From contig CAICTM010000109.1 in the NCBI GenBank assembly GCA_903772945.1, positions 54,609-118,608 of the forward strand: a stretch of 64,000 bases of DNA, given 5' to 3'. The DNA is from Seminavis robusta (Eukaryota > Bacillariophyta > Bacillariophyceae > Naviculales > Naviculaceae). Position numbers and translations under genes: made by a program. Below are positions 11,201 to 23,600 of the stretch, piece by piece. The notes beneath the pieces are model-generated. The model worked only from the letters and a program-made list of their open reading frames with translations, was not told the DNA's origin and made no database searches. Each line of letters opens with the position of its first letter. The stretch's first letter is position 1.

Positions 11201-14200
11201 TCCTCCGCTACTTCAACTGGATGTTGCATCGGCAAGGGTTCTTGATGCGGTTGCAGGCTCGTGCGCTCTTGCGAAGAACGAAAGGCTCTCTGAACAATAA
11301 TCGCGGCCTCCACTGGATGTGGCATCGGCAGGGGTTCGTGATGATGTTGCAGGCTCTTGCACTCTTGTGAAGAACGAAAGGCTCTCTGAACAGTAATCGC
11401 GGATTTGCAAAGTTTCCAATACCATGCCTGTGCACGGAAAGCACGCCATCTTGATTGGATCGTTCCAGCTGCTTTGTTTGCTTTCTGCTTTGCCATTTTT
11501 GAAGCTCGCATTGCATGTAATTCTGCCTGCTTCATACGTAATACTCTTAGCTTTGCACGGAAAGCTCGCTGAACCAGGTGACCACGCCACCACGACACGA
11601 GAAGATGCACGGCTGCTCTTCTTTGCCGGGATCTCCGTCGTGTGAGGAATCTCCGAATGGCAGCTTGTAGTAAAATAGCGTTGCTCCGCATGCGGTGATA
11701 CCTTGTCTTTGTTAGCCACCGTCGAACGCGCGCTTGTATTACCATGGCCCGAAGAAAGAAAAATCTGTATCGTAATGTCTCGAGGTGTTCAAGTGCTCCC
11801 GCACGTAGGTAGGCCTTCGTAGTGCCGCAAGCAAACGGCATTGAAGGGGGTGCACCATCCGTCCCTCGCAGCGTGGGCATGAAGAGATTTGTCAGCATGT
11901 AGACGATTTGATCTGAAACTTCCATTTCCTTCATCTTTTCCCTCTCTGAGGGCCTGAGCAAACACCCAAATCGGGCGAGGAGTGTTTTGTATGAAAGGCT
12001 ATCGGGAAGACTTTCCCTAGTCAATGCGACTGATGTCATCAATCCGGCATATTCTAGCTGCCTCAGCGTCATGAGATGATCTGTGACCCCCGGAGATCGC
12101 GTTTCGTTTGGAATGATGCACCTTATGTACCTCGTTTGCGTCCCCTCTATCTCCAGCAAGAGGTCCCTCAGTTCCATGCTGAACTTTTCAATTAGTGTCA
12201 TCGTCGCAGTATTCCTTCCTGATTCATCCATTCTGGATTTCACAGCAAGTTTGCGCGAAGACCGTTGTAGCTCGTTGCGGATGAGATTGTTTGTCGATCT
12301 CGCAGCGCAGTATAGGAGATCTTCAGACACCCTGTCCATGTTGCGATCGACAAACCGAGTGGCGTCGTATGTTACTGGGCCCGCAAAATGTCTGATTCCA
12401 AACTCCAACTTGCTGTAAAGCTTTTCATTGACGAGGCGAGGATGTGACTCATTGACCTTCTTCATCTTCTGGACGAAGGATTCGTCATTGGCCATGGGAC
12501 GGACACACTCTTCCTGCAATGCCACAAAGACACCTGAACGTCCGTCCATAAGGTTGATCACATCGGAATTGTCGACAAGGCTAAAGTCAAAGATGTCAAT
12601 GCCCTCTTGGTCATATTCCTGCTTCAGAATGCGAAAGTTGTCTGCGACATATTTCTGCTGGAGCTGTTCATTGGCATAGTTGATGCAAAGCTGTTCGAAT
12701 CGATTCACCGCGAGGCGCTCGAATCCATAGATATCAATCAGAGAAATTGTGCCAGTAATGTCATCTTCGTTTGATGAGTTCATTTGCCCATTGATTTGTC
12801 GGACAATGAATTGGAAGATTCTAGTGTAGATTTCTTTCGCCAATGCATCGACGTTTTCTTTCGCTTGGGCTGGTTGCACCGGAGCGCGGAGTTCTTCAAA
12901 ATTGGTTTTGATAGCGCGAGATGTAAGTGAACTCTCAAGATCTTCTTGGCCAATGCCAATCATTTTACAAAGTCTGTGTAGCTCGTCAGTTGTTGTAACT
13001 ACGGTCTTTCGTTCACCGTTTGTAAAGAGACTTTCCCCAAACCTTATATTTCCCAGCTGTAGCACAATTGCAAGGGCCCGCATCAAAGTAGATTGAAGCT
13101 CTCCTTCAATGCCAAAAGTACGAAGTGCATTTACGGTGCTCTTCCATTGATTGGCATCTCCCAGGTTCTCCAGATTGCATTCCCCGAACTGAGCCAGATA
13201 GGAGAAGTCTGTTGGCTTTCGTGACGCAAAAGATGGCCACAGAGCTCGTCTGAAGTCCTCCGGCGCCGCCAGAAGCTGATAGAAGATGTGAAAACTTCGT
13301 TCTCCCACTGCATGAGAAACCACCCGTGTTTTCTCCAACAGATACGTAGTGCAGCGGCTCCCCACCAATGAACATGACGATGGAATGGATCGGTTGCTGC
13401 TGTCCATGTCCACCCCGGTTGTAAACTGCAATTGCAAAAGTTTCCCAAACCTTGAGCTGTTGTTGTTGCGTCGAGTTTTGGCATTTCCAAATGCCTCCAA
13501 GACCACTGAACTTTCCATGAGTTTGTTGACTACATCAAAATTGAAACTCGGTACTGCCATGTGCTGGTCTGGACACAGGAATTCCAAAGTTGCTAGGTGC
13601 TCCAACAAGATCTTCACCGTCTCTGTTTTTCCTGACCCCGACTCCCCCGTGACAAGAATCGTTTGATCCTGAACGTCTACAGCAACCCCCCTGTATGCCA
13701 AGCACGAGATTTCGTATATGTGAGGTTCAACTTGGACTGTCTTCCCAATTGGGTCCGACGATGGGAGACCTTGTTTCCTTTCGTCTTTGAGGCACAAACC
13801 CGACAGAACGCCAATCAATAGAAGCAACGTTAGTCCACAACTTCAACTTTTATTTTCATAAAATGGCAAGTCAATATCCAATGGCACCTACCTGGAAACC
13901 ATACCAACTGCTCAGCGTATGCTTGTTGCATTTGTAGACTGTACAGTTCTTCTATTCTTGCAAATGGATTTACCGCCACAATGACATCCTGGACGCGTGT
14001 GTAAGGTTTCTGCAAAAGATTTCTCTCTTTCAGGTTGTAGAGCATTGCTGCCTCATGTAAGTGTGGAAGACTGGCCATGTCGCCTTTGTGGCCTGCCTTG
14101 TTCTGTAGTGGGAGTTGACTATTGGGGTAGGCTGCCAGTGGCACCGAACGAAAGGCACTGGCAGTCTTTTTGCTAATGGCATCTTGACTGTCCGAACTTT

Positions 14201-14390
14201 CTGCAGCAGCCAATGCATCTTCAAGTTCTTCCAGCCCAGAGTCTTGGCACAAGACAGTGCTGTTGTGCCAATCGCTCGAGAGCTCAATTCGGACTACGGC
14301 CTTCCCCTCCTTGATGAGCACAATAGACCCAGGAAGCCAGGCATACGCCTGATCCCGAATGTACACCTTGGGTGCTTCTTTCATGGCCAT
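8262..14390 (-). CDS. Unconventional myosin heavy chain with long coiled-coil tail (~1,982 aa, 3 exons)
   Basis: Actin-based motor. Exons 14390-13892, 13784-11075 and 11001-8262; introns of 107 and 73 bases (GTAGGT...CAAAG and GTACGT...CATAG) keep the frame, giving 1,982 residues. The head shows a short SH3-like start (YAWLPGSIVLI), YTRVQDVIVAVNPF, P-loop GESGSGKT (213-220), switch I NNNSSRFGK and switch II DIYGFE, so the ATPase core looks intact. Several IQ-type repeats follow (about 880-1060), including two tandem 32-residue units with QRAFRSSQE created by a 96-bp duplication. The tail from ~1080 to ~1800 is charged heptad sequence rich in Glu/Lys/Leu, and the last ~130 residues are basic and Pro/Ser-rich (SPRKKQ, SPTKKTRE). 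Dimerisation by the tail is expected. The family is the stramenopile-type unconventional myosins; cargo is unknown. Confidence 0.9.
11211..11402. repeat. 96-bp tandem duplication inside myosin
   Basis: Two adjacent 96-base units (11211-11306 and 11307-11402) encode two consecutive 32-residue IQ-like units with the shared core VQRAFRSSQE and a following EPLPM-HPVE segment. As 96 is a multiple of three, the duplication added one unit of lever arm without breaking the frame. A few substitutions separate the copies, so it is not brand new. Confidence 0.85.
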
Positions 14391-15288
14391 TCCATTGACG
14401 ATCTAAACAACTAACCAAAAGTAATGGCTCGGTTCTTGTTGAGGTTGTTCCTTCCAGGTGAGCCTGACGACTATCTCGTACAGTACCTCTCTTGCGATTT
14501 GGTCGATCTGTTCGGAGGTAGCGCGCAATTCGAAAGGCAACGACTACTTCAGGATTCAATAGAACCTTGCCGATTGCTACATTTCTCATACTTGCAAGTC
14601 GCCCCTGAATTCGGTGGGGCGTCTGGGGTGATGGCGCACATGGCCAAAAAATGAAAGGGTTGTGGCCGTTGGAGGCATTGGTCAGCTCCCAGGTGCTCGA
14701 TCGAATAACAATAAAATAATGATGCCACTCCCGTCATCCAGTCACAGAAACGCAACCTTAAAGTCCGAAAGTGCAAAGGACTTTGGCGAGGAGACGACAC
14801 GTGCCGGCCCTTGTACCACCGGTACCAGCATTTTTGGCTCTACTCGAAGACTGCACGACGGTATGCCATGCTAGCAAGTACAGGTGTAGGCATACGGTAC
14901 CGTACTTTAGAAACCAAAGGCATTGTCAAGTTTGGTTGGCGGCCCAGTACTTGTGTAGTGAAAGGCAGGGATTGATCATTCAACTTGTTCTAGAAACATC
15001 AATGACAATAATCTACAAAACTACTATAGCAGTGCTCTCAACGTGCAGGCGTCCTAAGTGCGGGTCTGTTCTTGTATCATCCAATCGTTTCGGGATGTGT
15101 ACTGTACAATAGTAAGCAACCTCTATATCGGATGAAAAAAAGACCAACCGAGGAAATCAAATCGGCTCTTGACATGACATGCTTGCCCTCTGGAAGAAAC
15201 AGAAGCAAGAGACTTAACTTTTAGTCAGTGCTTCGGTCAGATTCCAAGCCATCTCATGCACCTGCCTGCCAGCCAAAAACGAGTACTG
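14391..15288. other. Intergenic, no gene seen
   Basis: About 900 bases upstream of the myosin gene and downstream of the next minus-strand gene. It contains ACCACCGGTACCAG near 14815 and CGGTACCGTAC near 14895. Short frames lack protein-like features. Confidence 0.45.
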
Positions 15289-16700
15289 CTATTCTGGCAT
15301 TTCCACACTCAAACCAGACGGCAACTTGTGGTCTTTGAGGTAAATTCGCCTTTTCAATTCGCGGTCTGGGTCTGCCGAGGATGTTGTTGTCGTGCTCTTT
15401 TCTTCATCAATCTCCATGACTGGTTCTGGGAAATCATCATGAAGATGATGTTGTCTTGACTTTTTGTGGCTATCACTACTGGGAGGGCTGTCTCTGATTT
15501 CATCGGAAGTTGGAACATAGGGAGCCACTGAAGAGCCCATGATTTGGCCACTACTGCAGCAGACATGGCCACAAAAAGAGCTTGACACTGTGCCGAAAAC
15601 GTAAGTGTAAGATGCAACATCTCCGTGCCAAAGCTTCCGGCCAAGCGTTCCTCGTAGACTTACTTTCTTCAATACTGGAGACCATTTGTCCCACACCCTT
15701 GCGTAGCTTTTCCGACATGGTTTCCGTATGTTGTCGTTCGGCTATTCGTTCCGTGAGTTTCTCCACGTCTAGAGTTGAAATGTAACTTGTGTCGTCTCCA
15801 GCACCGCCATCGGTGGAGGTATTATTTGCAGCGGTACCATCCGACTGAATGAATCGTTCGACTGGTAGTGTGGCCTGGAGAAAGGCCATCATGATATCCA
15901 TTCCGTTCTTGTTTTCAAATTCTAATTCATAGGATCCACGTGATCCAGTGACAAAGAAGATGCGATATCCCCGAAACAGACTGGATACCATCTTTTCAAC
16001 AGTTTTAATGGAACAGCAGGGTACTGAGAACGTCTTTCGTCGCTTTTTTTGTTGTTTGCCCAAGGATTGTCGTCGTTGGCTGGTGGTCATCATGCTACCC
16101 ACGGCAGGATCGGTGTTATTGGTTTCAATAGGATCACTGACAATGGAGGGATCCAAGGAGGAGTCATAGGAGGAGACCGAGTGCAAGGAACAGCATGCTT
16201 CCAGAGTATGCCCACCGTAGGTTCTGGTTTGAAAGAAGAGGGTTGGTGTCACTGCTGCTGCCACCTTTCCAAAGGGAATTGGATCGACCTTGTGGCTGCT
16301 GTTGCTCTCAAATTGGTTGGCTAAACTGTGTTGTTCTGGAGCTGAAGAGCCTGACTTGCGACGGGGAGCTGTATTGTCCCAATTGACAATAGTACAGACC
16401 ATATCCTGAGGTTCTCCATACTGCAGGTTGGAAGTGCAGGTAGCCCGTCTCACACGCTAATAGATTAATTAACACGGATAGCAATAAACCAAGAGGATAA
16501 GAGGTAGCATAGAACACTCAAATGCATCAACATAAACATCATCAAAATGCTGTTTGAAGCATCGTGCCAATTTCCCAGTACCATCGGAGCGTCGCTCTTT
16601 CATCGGCATTCACATAACGCATATACCCGACAGACTCGACTCGACTTACCAGTCGAATGCTGATACCCTCCGCCATTTCTGCATTTTGAGCTCTCATCAT
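15289..16700 (-). CDS. Unknown protein with possible PH-like segment (360 aa, 3 exons)
   Basis: Not recognised. The model is exon 1 16700-16650 (17 codons), exon 2 16456-15664 and exon 3 15527-15289. The introns start GTAAGT in both cases and end ATTAG and TTCAG; all phases agree and the sum is 361 codons. The start is the first of two adjacent ATGs. An upstream in-frame stop in exon 2 (TAG just before CGTGTG) shows that the tiny first exon is needed. Residues about 165-220 (FSVPCCSIKTVEKM...GYRIFFVTGSRGSYELEFEN followed by a helix) look like the last strands and helix of a PH-like fold; this is a weak resemblance. The C-terminus is charged. No signal peptide or membrane span is evident. Confidence 0.65.
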
Positions 16701-17436
16701 TATCTCTCCTTCTCTTCGACTCAAATTGTGCTATCGGATAACAGCAAACAACATGCCAAAAACAACAAAACAACAGCCCCACGGTCGGAGGATGGAACCA
16801 GACAACAGTAAGGGTCCAATGGGTATTTTTTGGTGGCAAGGTTGTCGCCTCTCGACAGATTTGTTGCCGGCTCGATCGCCATCAAAGAGAGGGTGTCCGT
16901 TGGATCTTGGAGGTAGCACAGTTGATCGGAGCTAGGGGAAACGGCGCACTCCGTACTGACAAAAACCTTAGCTAGCTAGGTCCACATGTACCGGTACCGT
17001 ACGTACAGCGTACTCGGGCTATCTACTACACTGTGTACCGTACTCCCTCTGGCTAGCTTGCTACGCTAGTCCGGTAGAGCTTCAGAGTAGAGCTGCGAAT
17101 GAAGCACTACCGGAACTTTTAGAAAAGGGGATCTCGAAAGTATTCTGCGGTATTAGTACTGCATTAGGGTACTATGCTACCAAACCTATCTAGCTACTGG
17201 TAGCCAGCCATAGCAAAATTGGCTCTTGTGGTGCCAAGAGGAGGCAAGGACAGAACGTCTGGCTTGTACATTTAGTAACAGTTTATGAGCTACTACAGGG
17301 TACTGTTGCTCACTGGCAGATAATGCTGCTACCAACCGATCTAACCTCACACCAGTTCCACATTGTCTGGGGTGAACCGGGGAGGCATACACTGTGTAGT
17401 TGTCGAATTCTTGTCAATTACCTAAGCAAGGCTGCT
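16701..17436. other. Intergenic, palindrome-rich
   Basis: About 735 bases between two minus-strand genes. It carries GTACCGGTACCGTACGTAC near 16989, several CTAGC/GCTAG words and no convincing frame. Confidence 0.45.
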
Positions 17437-18190
17437 CTACGAGGTCTTTTTGGGAACATGCTTCTTCATATGCTGTCCGTCTTTGCGGAGTGACTTTGTG
17501 AATGTGCACCTCTTCTTATGCCTCTTCCAGTCCGTTTTTTGACACTCTTTGCTACAGTACCGAGCAGACTTGCAGTTGGCACATTTTTGCAATCGTTCCA
17601 CCTCGTCCTTCAATTTTCCGCAATTGTTGCAATGCTCCATTGCTGCCCTGACATACTTATCAGTCTCCTCTGTTAATTCACATGATCCTTTAACGATTTG
17701 TCCATTGGGGTCCATGATCTCCGGAATCGTCTTGTAGCTGTTGATGGTGATGACCTGTCCCTTGAATATTGTGTCATTCCTGGACGGAGAATAGACGCAA
17801 GCCACAACCACCACAACCTCGAAAAGTGGGTTGTAGGCTTCCAACAGTGGGATGACAGCAAAATAGTCGATCTTCTTTGCTTCTTCATACGGAAGATACA
17901 CAAGCGGCATAACATTTCCTGGTCCAATATTGGACAGGTCTTCTGCAGAGGGATAATGAATATAGAAGATTCCTTTTCCTAATTGCAACAGGTTGGACAC
18001 GATCAAGTGAGAGAAAGTTGTTCTGATTAGAGATTCGATTCAGCAGCTCCGATGATGTAGAAATTGAAGAGGGCCTACCTTTACTAAGAAAGCTCTCTCT
18101 GCCTTGAGGCACCAGAGTTCGAGAATGGTAGACCATTTCGTTCAGAACGAATTGAAGGCTAGAAGCCATTACTTTTTCTTGTGTAGCCAT
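17437..18190 (-). CDS. MYND-type zinc-finger protein (217 aa, 2 exons)
   Basis: A small protein ending in a MYND finger: CNNCGKLKDEVERLQKCANC, then CKSARYCSKECQ and HKKRC, with the Cys/His spacing of the family (about residues 155-195). MYND fingers bind proline-rich partner peptides. Exon 1 is 18190-18079 and exon 2 17978-17437; the 100-base intron runs from GTAGGC to CAATTAG and joins AAA G|GA AAA in phase, giving 217 aa. The N-terminal ~140 residues have no family I can name; they include a hydrophobic beta-rich part (FEVVVVVACVYSPS). The C-terminal tail is basic (KKHVPKK). It is divergent from the signal peptidase gene that starts ~395 bases away, so they may share a promoter. Confidence 0.8.
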
Positions 18191-18585
18191 GGTGACTGTT
18201 TTCCATCGTTGTTTCCTATTATCCAGAGGCCATGCTACGTCAGGTGCGGATCCGGAGGACCTACCGGCACACAAAAATCCGCAAGTTGTTTCAGGTTTTT
18301 GTGGGAAGTTGCGGGGAATGGGCTCTTGGACTCTTCATTTGGGACAAGGGCGTGTTGATTTGATCTTCCGCAACCGCTGCGTACAGGTACCGGTAGCTGG
18401 TACCAGGTAGCTAGGTAAAAGGTAGCACAAAAGCTCCATTTTTGGAAGTATCTTTTGTGACGTGTTGTCTCAGAACACAATGACAAAGCACCAGCAATGT
18501 TTCGCACTCAGTATCATGAGACAAGAGAGATGACAGTAAAGCCCCAGTTTTCGGTTCTTTGCCTTTGTGGTTGAGTCGAGTCAAC
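18191..18585. promoter_or_regulatory. Shared upstream region of MYND and signal-peptidase genes
   Basis: A 395-base interval between two divergent start codons. It contains CAGGTACCGGTAGCTGGTACC near 18384-18404, one of the palindromic words common in this window. No TATA box is obvious. A bidirectional promoter is inferred only from the arrangement. Confidence 0.4.
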
Positions 18586-20418
18586 ATGGCGGTGAATGGA
18601 AGCAGAAGGAGACAATGGACTCTGAAGGATGTTTTATTCAAACTGTTGTTGGTGGCAGTTCTGTCGATGATCGCACCATCGGCGGCATTTTCTTTGTTGT
18701 CCTTGAAATCCCGCGTCGCGAGAGAAATGGGCTTCCTTCACCAATCGTCACAACCTTCAGTATATTGGCAAACAGAGGGATCATTATCTCTTCTAGCAAT
18801 GCGTGCCCAGGCAAAGGATGCTGCAGAAGTTTCCAAGGAAGAAACGTCGTCCACACCAATGAAAGAAAGCCAACAGCATAATTTTACGCTGTCTTTTCCA
18901 CCCTTACTGGAACTGCAAGACATTCGACGAGGAGATTTTGTCACGTCCTCCACACTCCAAGTTCCGTGCGGTGACCGCCGGTACGAATTCCGAGTGTTGC
19001 TGTATCCTCGGGGAGGTGGACACAATTCGGCCCAACAAGGGGATGCTGTCGAAGATCGTGTGGGAGTCTACCTGCAGTTCTTACCCCAGCATGACAATGA
19101 CACTGTGGATGCTACCTTTGGTCTTCGTCTCAAGGGCAGACAAAGCCAGGGACCCAGGTTTGACGTGGAGTGGAAATCCGGTGTGAGGTTTGTGCCTTTG
19201 GACAAGGCCAACCTCAAGGATGGAACCGCCAATGACTTTGGTTCCCACATGATGCAATCACATCTACTAGAAGACTTTCTAGGAGGCGAAGACAGCGAAG
19301 AATCGCTAGATGTTGAAGTGACAGTGAAGATCCATCCTGCTAGTGAAAGCAGCCTCAGTCTTGCCACAGGCAGCAGCCTTGAGAACGAAAAACCATCATC
19401 CAATTTTGGCTTCTTTAGGGATATTCGAGAGATTGAGGACTGTGGTGGTGGCGGCGAAGGGAGCCTCCAACAGCACAATCCAGAGAATGTCCGAGTTGGA
19501 AAGATCATTGTACCAATTTTGCAACGGCTTTCGCAGAGGCCCCGCATGTTTGAGCTGGGAGCCTATCCGGGAGTCGAGTACAGGATCATGCGGATCCTGC
19601 ATCCGGAAACTGGAGAGGACATTTTCACGTCCATGCATGGAGCAGATTATGAACTCAAACCAATCTACCCATTGGTTGCTGCTTTGGAACGGAACTGGCC
19701 TGTGCGAGTCAACGAGAAGGAACTGCCCAAAATCTACACCATGACCATGTTCAACGTCATTTCGGCTCTAGGATCGCTCTTTACAGCAGTTGCTGGCCTG
19801 ACAACCGCCTTTATCATTTCCCAGCTGGTTTCCATCTTTTTCATCCCGTCCAAGTCGATGGATCCGACTCTGCAGGTTGGGGATGTACTGCTGGTGGAAA
19901 AAGTGACGCCACGCGTATTCAACAGCAACCCTCCCAACGAAGGCGATGTTGTCCTCTTCAATCCAAACGACAAACTTCAAGCCATTGTCAAGGCAAATGG
20001 TGGTAGAATCTCGGATCGAGACTTGTTTGTCAAGCGCGTTGCAGCGGGTCCAGGAGACTACGTGTCGGTCGAATCCACCGGTAGTGTGTCTGTCAATGGT
20101 GTGGCTGCCAAGGGACGTCGAGACCTTTGTGAAGAAGAACCACTGAAGTTGATTGAACGATACGTTCAGCCAGTCGACAAGCAGGATATCAAGAAGGATC
20201 AAGTTTTCGTGTTGGGCGACTGCAGTTCTGTGAGTGTGGACTCGAGGGTCTGGGGTCCTGTGAACAAGAATGAAATTGTTGGGAAGCCATTATTTCGAAT
20301 TTGGCCTGTGGAAAGATGGGGTCCCATCCCAAGGATTCCAACGAACGATGATGCTGGGAGTATTCCGATTGAAGCTTCCGCAACAGGTTCGTTGGTTACT
20401 GAGTGGACCGAACGATGA
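18586..20418 (+). CDS. Plastid-type signal peptidase I with N-terminal MATH/TRAF-like region (610 aa)
   Basis: Membrane Ser/Lys protease (family S26) that removes signal peptides; a thylakoid or plastid-envelope location is likely. The first ATG is 18586. Residues 12-34 form a signal peptide and SAAF (32-35) fits the diatom Phe-containing plastid cleavage motif, followed by a transit-like region. Residues ~95-260 (YEFRVLLYPRGGG, RVGVYLQFLP, FGLRLKGR, FDVEWKSGVRFVP, LDVEVTVKI) follow the strand pattern of a MATH domain. A hydrophobic span (~395-418) precedes the peptidase core: nucleophile Ser424 in PSKSMDPT, general base Lys483 in FVKRVAAGPGD, then LGDCSSVSVDSRVWGPV. Ordinary plant and bacterial enzymes are much shorter and lack the extra N-terminal region. 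It is one exon, so the fusion is not an artefact of exon joining. Confidence 0.88.
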   Translation: MAVNGSRRRQWTLKDVLFKLLLVAVLSMIAPSAAFSLLSLKSRVAREMGFLHQSSQPSVYWQTEGSLSLLAMRAQAKDAAEVSKEETSSTPMKESQQHNFTLSFPPLLELQDIRRGDFVTSSTLQVPCGDRRYEFRVLLYPRGGGHNSAQQGDAVEDRVGVYLQFLPQHDNDTVDATFGLRLKGRQSQGPRFDVEWKSGVRFVPLDKANLKDGTANDFGSHMMQSHLLEDFLGGEDSEESLDVEVTVKIHPASESSLSLATGSSLENEKPSSNFGFFRDIREIEDCGGGGEGSLQQHNPENVRVGKIIVPILQRLSQRPRMFELGAYPGVEYRIMRILHPETGEDIFTSMHGADYELKPIYPLVAALERNWPVRVNEKELPKIYTMTMFNVISALGSLFTAVAGLTTAFIISQLVSIFFIPSKSMDPTLQVGDVLLVEKVTPRVFNSNPPNEGDVVLFNPNDKLQAIVKANGGRISDRDLFVKRVAAGPGDYVSVESTGSVSVNGVAAKGRRDLCEEEPLKLIERYVQPVDKQDIKKDQVFVLGDCSSVSVDSRVWGPVNKNEIVGKPLFRIWPVERWGPIPRIPTNDDAGSIPIEASATGSLVTEWTER

Positions 20419-20655
20419 TAGGCAATCTATAAGAAACACTCTAGCTGACTAGCTAGTACATGTATGCAACTCGAACGAGCTACTGAGAGAATAAAGGAAC
20501 GTGACTCGAGCCCAATAAATGGCAGCTAGCTAGTCAGATAGGCAAGCACCGAGAGAGGACCCGCAACACCGTTTACAAGTTTTGGGCGTCTACGGCTTCT
20601 GCTTGCCACCTTAGGCAGCACATCAGACAGCGTCCACTTGAGTTTTCTATACTTT

Positions 20656-23600
20656 TCATTGGTCTCCATGACCGCACAAATGCAGCCTTGCCATACCTTC
20701 ATCCATGGATGTCACTTTGTATTCACATCCCCAAGAGGAGTAGAGGTCTCGTGCCTGCTTGTAAAATACAAGTGCTCTCGGCTTCTGGTGGCCATATCTT
20801 TCAAGCATCCTGCCAGCCATCTCATTTGCCAGGGCTTCTTCATTGATATAACCATTCTTTGCAGCATACTTGATTGACAATTCGTATTGACAAAGAGCAT
20901 CATCATGGCGTCTCTTGGAAGCAAGTATTTCGGCATCCAAAAGGTGCACTTTGTGGATTACAGTCTCGGGGCAATCCTTGACCATAGATCTAAGACACTG
21001 GTTAGCACTGACAAGACTGCATGGCAACAATTAAGAGGAACTATATCACTCCTTTCCAGAGTCAACATACCTGCGTAACACTTTGAGTTGGTTACGGGCT
21101 AATCCAATTTTTCCTTGTGCAACTGCAACCAACCCTTCATGAAAAACATGTAAGAGTCCCATTTGGGGAAGAGGTGATTTGTTGTAAGGCAAAAATGCCA
21201 ATCGACGGTCTCTCTTCAAAGCCATTGCTGCATCATGTTGGTCGTGGTAAAAAGCCAGCATGTACTTAAAATATGCTGCTGCTGACAAGAACATGGTTCT
21301 CTGATTGGAAAGCGCATCTGCTGCAGCAGATTCCTCATCGACATACTCCCCAGTTACTTCCAGTGGGTCTTTCCCCTGGCCCATCAAATTCAAACCGACC
21401 TGGTGAATGAAAGCCGCCATGGTGAATGGCATCCCCTGGTTGTAGTCAAGACATAGCTGCATCAGATGATACAAACGCCTTGTCACCGTTGAAAGAGGGT
21501 CTCCCACCATGATCCGTAGAGTAGAATGCAGCACTCCACAGAGAAAACCCGCCTGCATGGTGTATTAGTTCTGGTTAGCATACATCGGTTTGGTGGTGCC
21601 TTTGGAGCAAGAAGCAGACCCACCTCTAAGTCCCCACATTTCAAACCCAGCTGATGCCCCTTCATGAGATCTGGCAAGATGTCCCGCAGAGGCTCCTTCA
21701 TGCTTCTCACTGTAGCTGCAGAGACGAGCAAACTTCGGCCCATCCATGCCTCAGATGGGAATTTATCAAGGATGCGGAAAGCCAGCTTCATGTACCGCAA
21801 AGCACCATTGGTTTCACCAGCCCTTGCCAATGCGGCCCCATAAAAGGCAAATGATGCACTACCTGCAACCCACACGAAAGAATAGCACAGTTGACCTCCT
21901 GAGAAACCGGAGCTTGGAACAAACTGAAACCTTGCAACAAACATGCACATGCACAAACAGGACAAACACACATAAATAACTCACAGACGGAGCTCAAGCC
22001 ATGCTTCAATGTCAACTGTACAAGCCGAAGAGCAATCAAAATGGAGTAGTTTATCTGTTCCTGCTGCACTAAAGGGAACATCTGATGAATGATATGCATT
22101 GCAGAAGTTGTTTGGGGGTCTTCAAGAGTTGGGAGACTCATGATTTCATCGTCTGTGTACCGTGAAAGAAGAAACCTTGAAATTGCAGTGGAAGAGCGTC
22201 AGCATGCCACCAGCCCAAACATGAGATGAAGGACACTTTTACAGCATTTACCTTAGCTTCAGAAATGCCATTACAGTCCTTGGTAGAGTTGCCGTCCTTG
22301 GAAAGTGGTGCCCCATACGTCGCAAGATTTCAATGCAATAATCTAGAGCAGCTCTAGTCTGAAGCCTTGAGCCCAAAGAGTTCACTCTTGTTACATGAGC
22401 TGTCAATTTGTCGTCCGATTTAAGAGCAAATTTCAAGATTTCTTGAGTAAGCTCATCAACCCTTTCATGTTTGCCACAGCAGTAGGCCATTTCAGCAGCA
22501 CTGTTGTAAAGATCCAAACTGAGGTTGTACTGATCTCTCCAATTCCGGCGTCCCAACAGTTTGATGCCTAATTCGGCATATTCTAAACCAGAGGTGAATG
22601 AAGCAGACTTTCCAGCTTTTCGTGAGGCCCGAAGACACAAGAACGCCCATTCTTCTTTTTCTTCTGGGTCTGTCATTTGGTCCAAGCCAAATGTGATTTG
22701 GCTGAGAACTATGGGAAGTTCTTTCTTGATATTGGAAGGTTTGAGTTGTCGTCTCAGGTTTCGCCCAATCTGAAGATGAAATGCTGCCTTATCATCAACA
22801 GGTATCAGTGAGTAGAAAGCCTCCTGAAATTTGTCATGGTTGAAGTGGCCAGTGCCCATCTCAAAATCATAGGTTATGAAACCCATATCATCTGCAACAT
22901 CCAGGGCAAATGATATTTGTGTAGCAGCAGCTGCCCCAGCATGACATAGAATGTCTTCCGAAAATTCAGTTCCCAAGCATGCTGCCACCTTCATAACTTC
23001 CTTCACATCTGAGGAGAGTTCCCTCATCTTGTGAGAAAGCAGTGTGATGATCAAATCAATGCCTTCATCATGCCCACTCTCTTCGAGTGACAAAATCAAT
23101 GCATCATCTTGCCAAGACCACTTCCCAGGTGTCCCATTGTTGCCGCCTGAATAGTATAAGATGCCATCCTGCTGTAGACTGCGAAGATACTGGATGGAAA
23201 AGAAGGCATTTCCTTGTGTCTGTGTGTACACCACTTCTGCTAGGGACTGACATTCCGTTATGGGTAAGTTCAGGATAGAAGAGATCATTCCATTCAATGC
23301 TAGCTGGCTCAGATTGTTGACTTGAATATCAGTGATGGAAACTCCTGCGTCCTCCAGCTTTCGTAGGACCACCGCCAGCTGGTCATTCATGGCCACTTCA
23401 TTTCCTCTCACAGTAGCCAGGAACAGGAAGCCTGCATTTCTGTTCTCTTCGGGTGCCTCATGGGCACGCTGGGATAAAATTGTCAGCGTCATGGCATCAG
23501 CCCACTGCAAGAAGAGCAGAAGGATTATCAGTGAATGAGAGTGATAAAGGCTAGTAGGCAGGACACACACCCATCTCTTACCTGAAGATCATCAAAAAAC

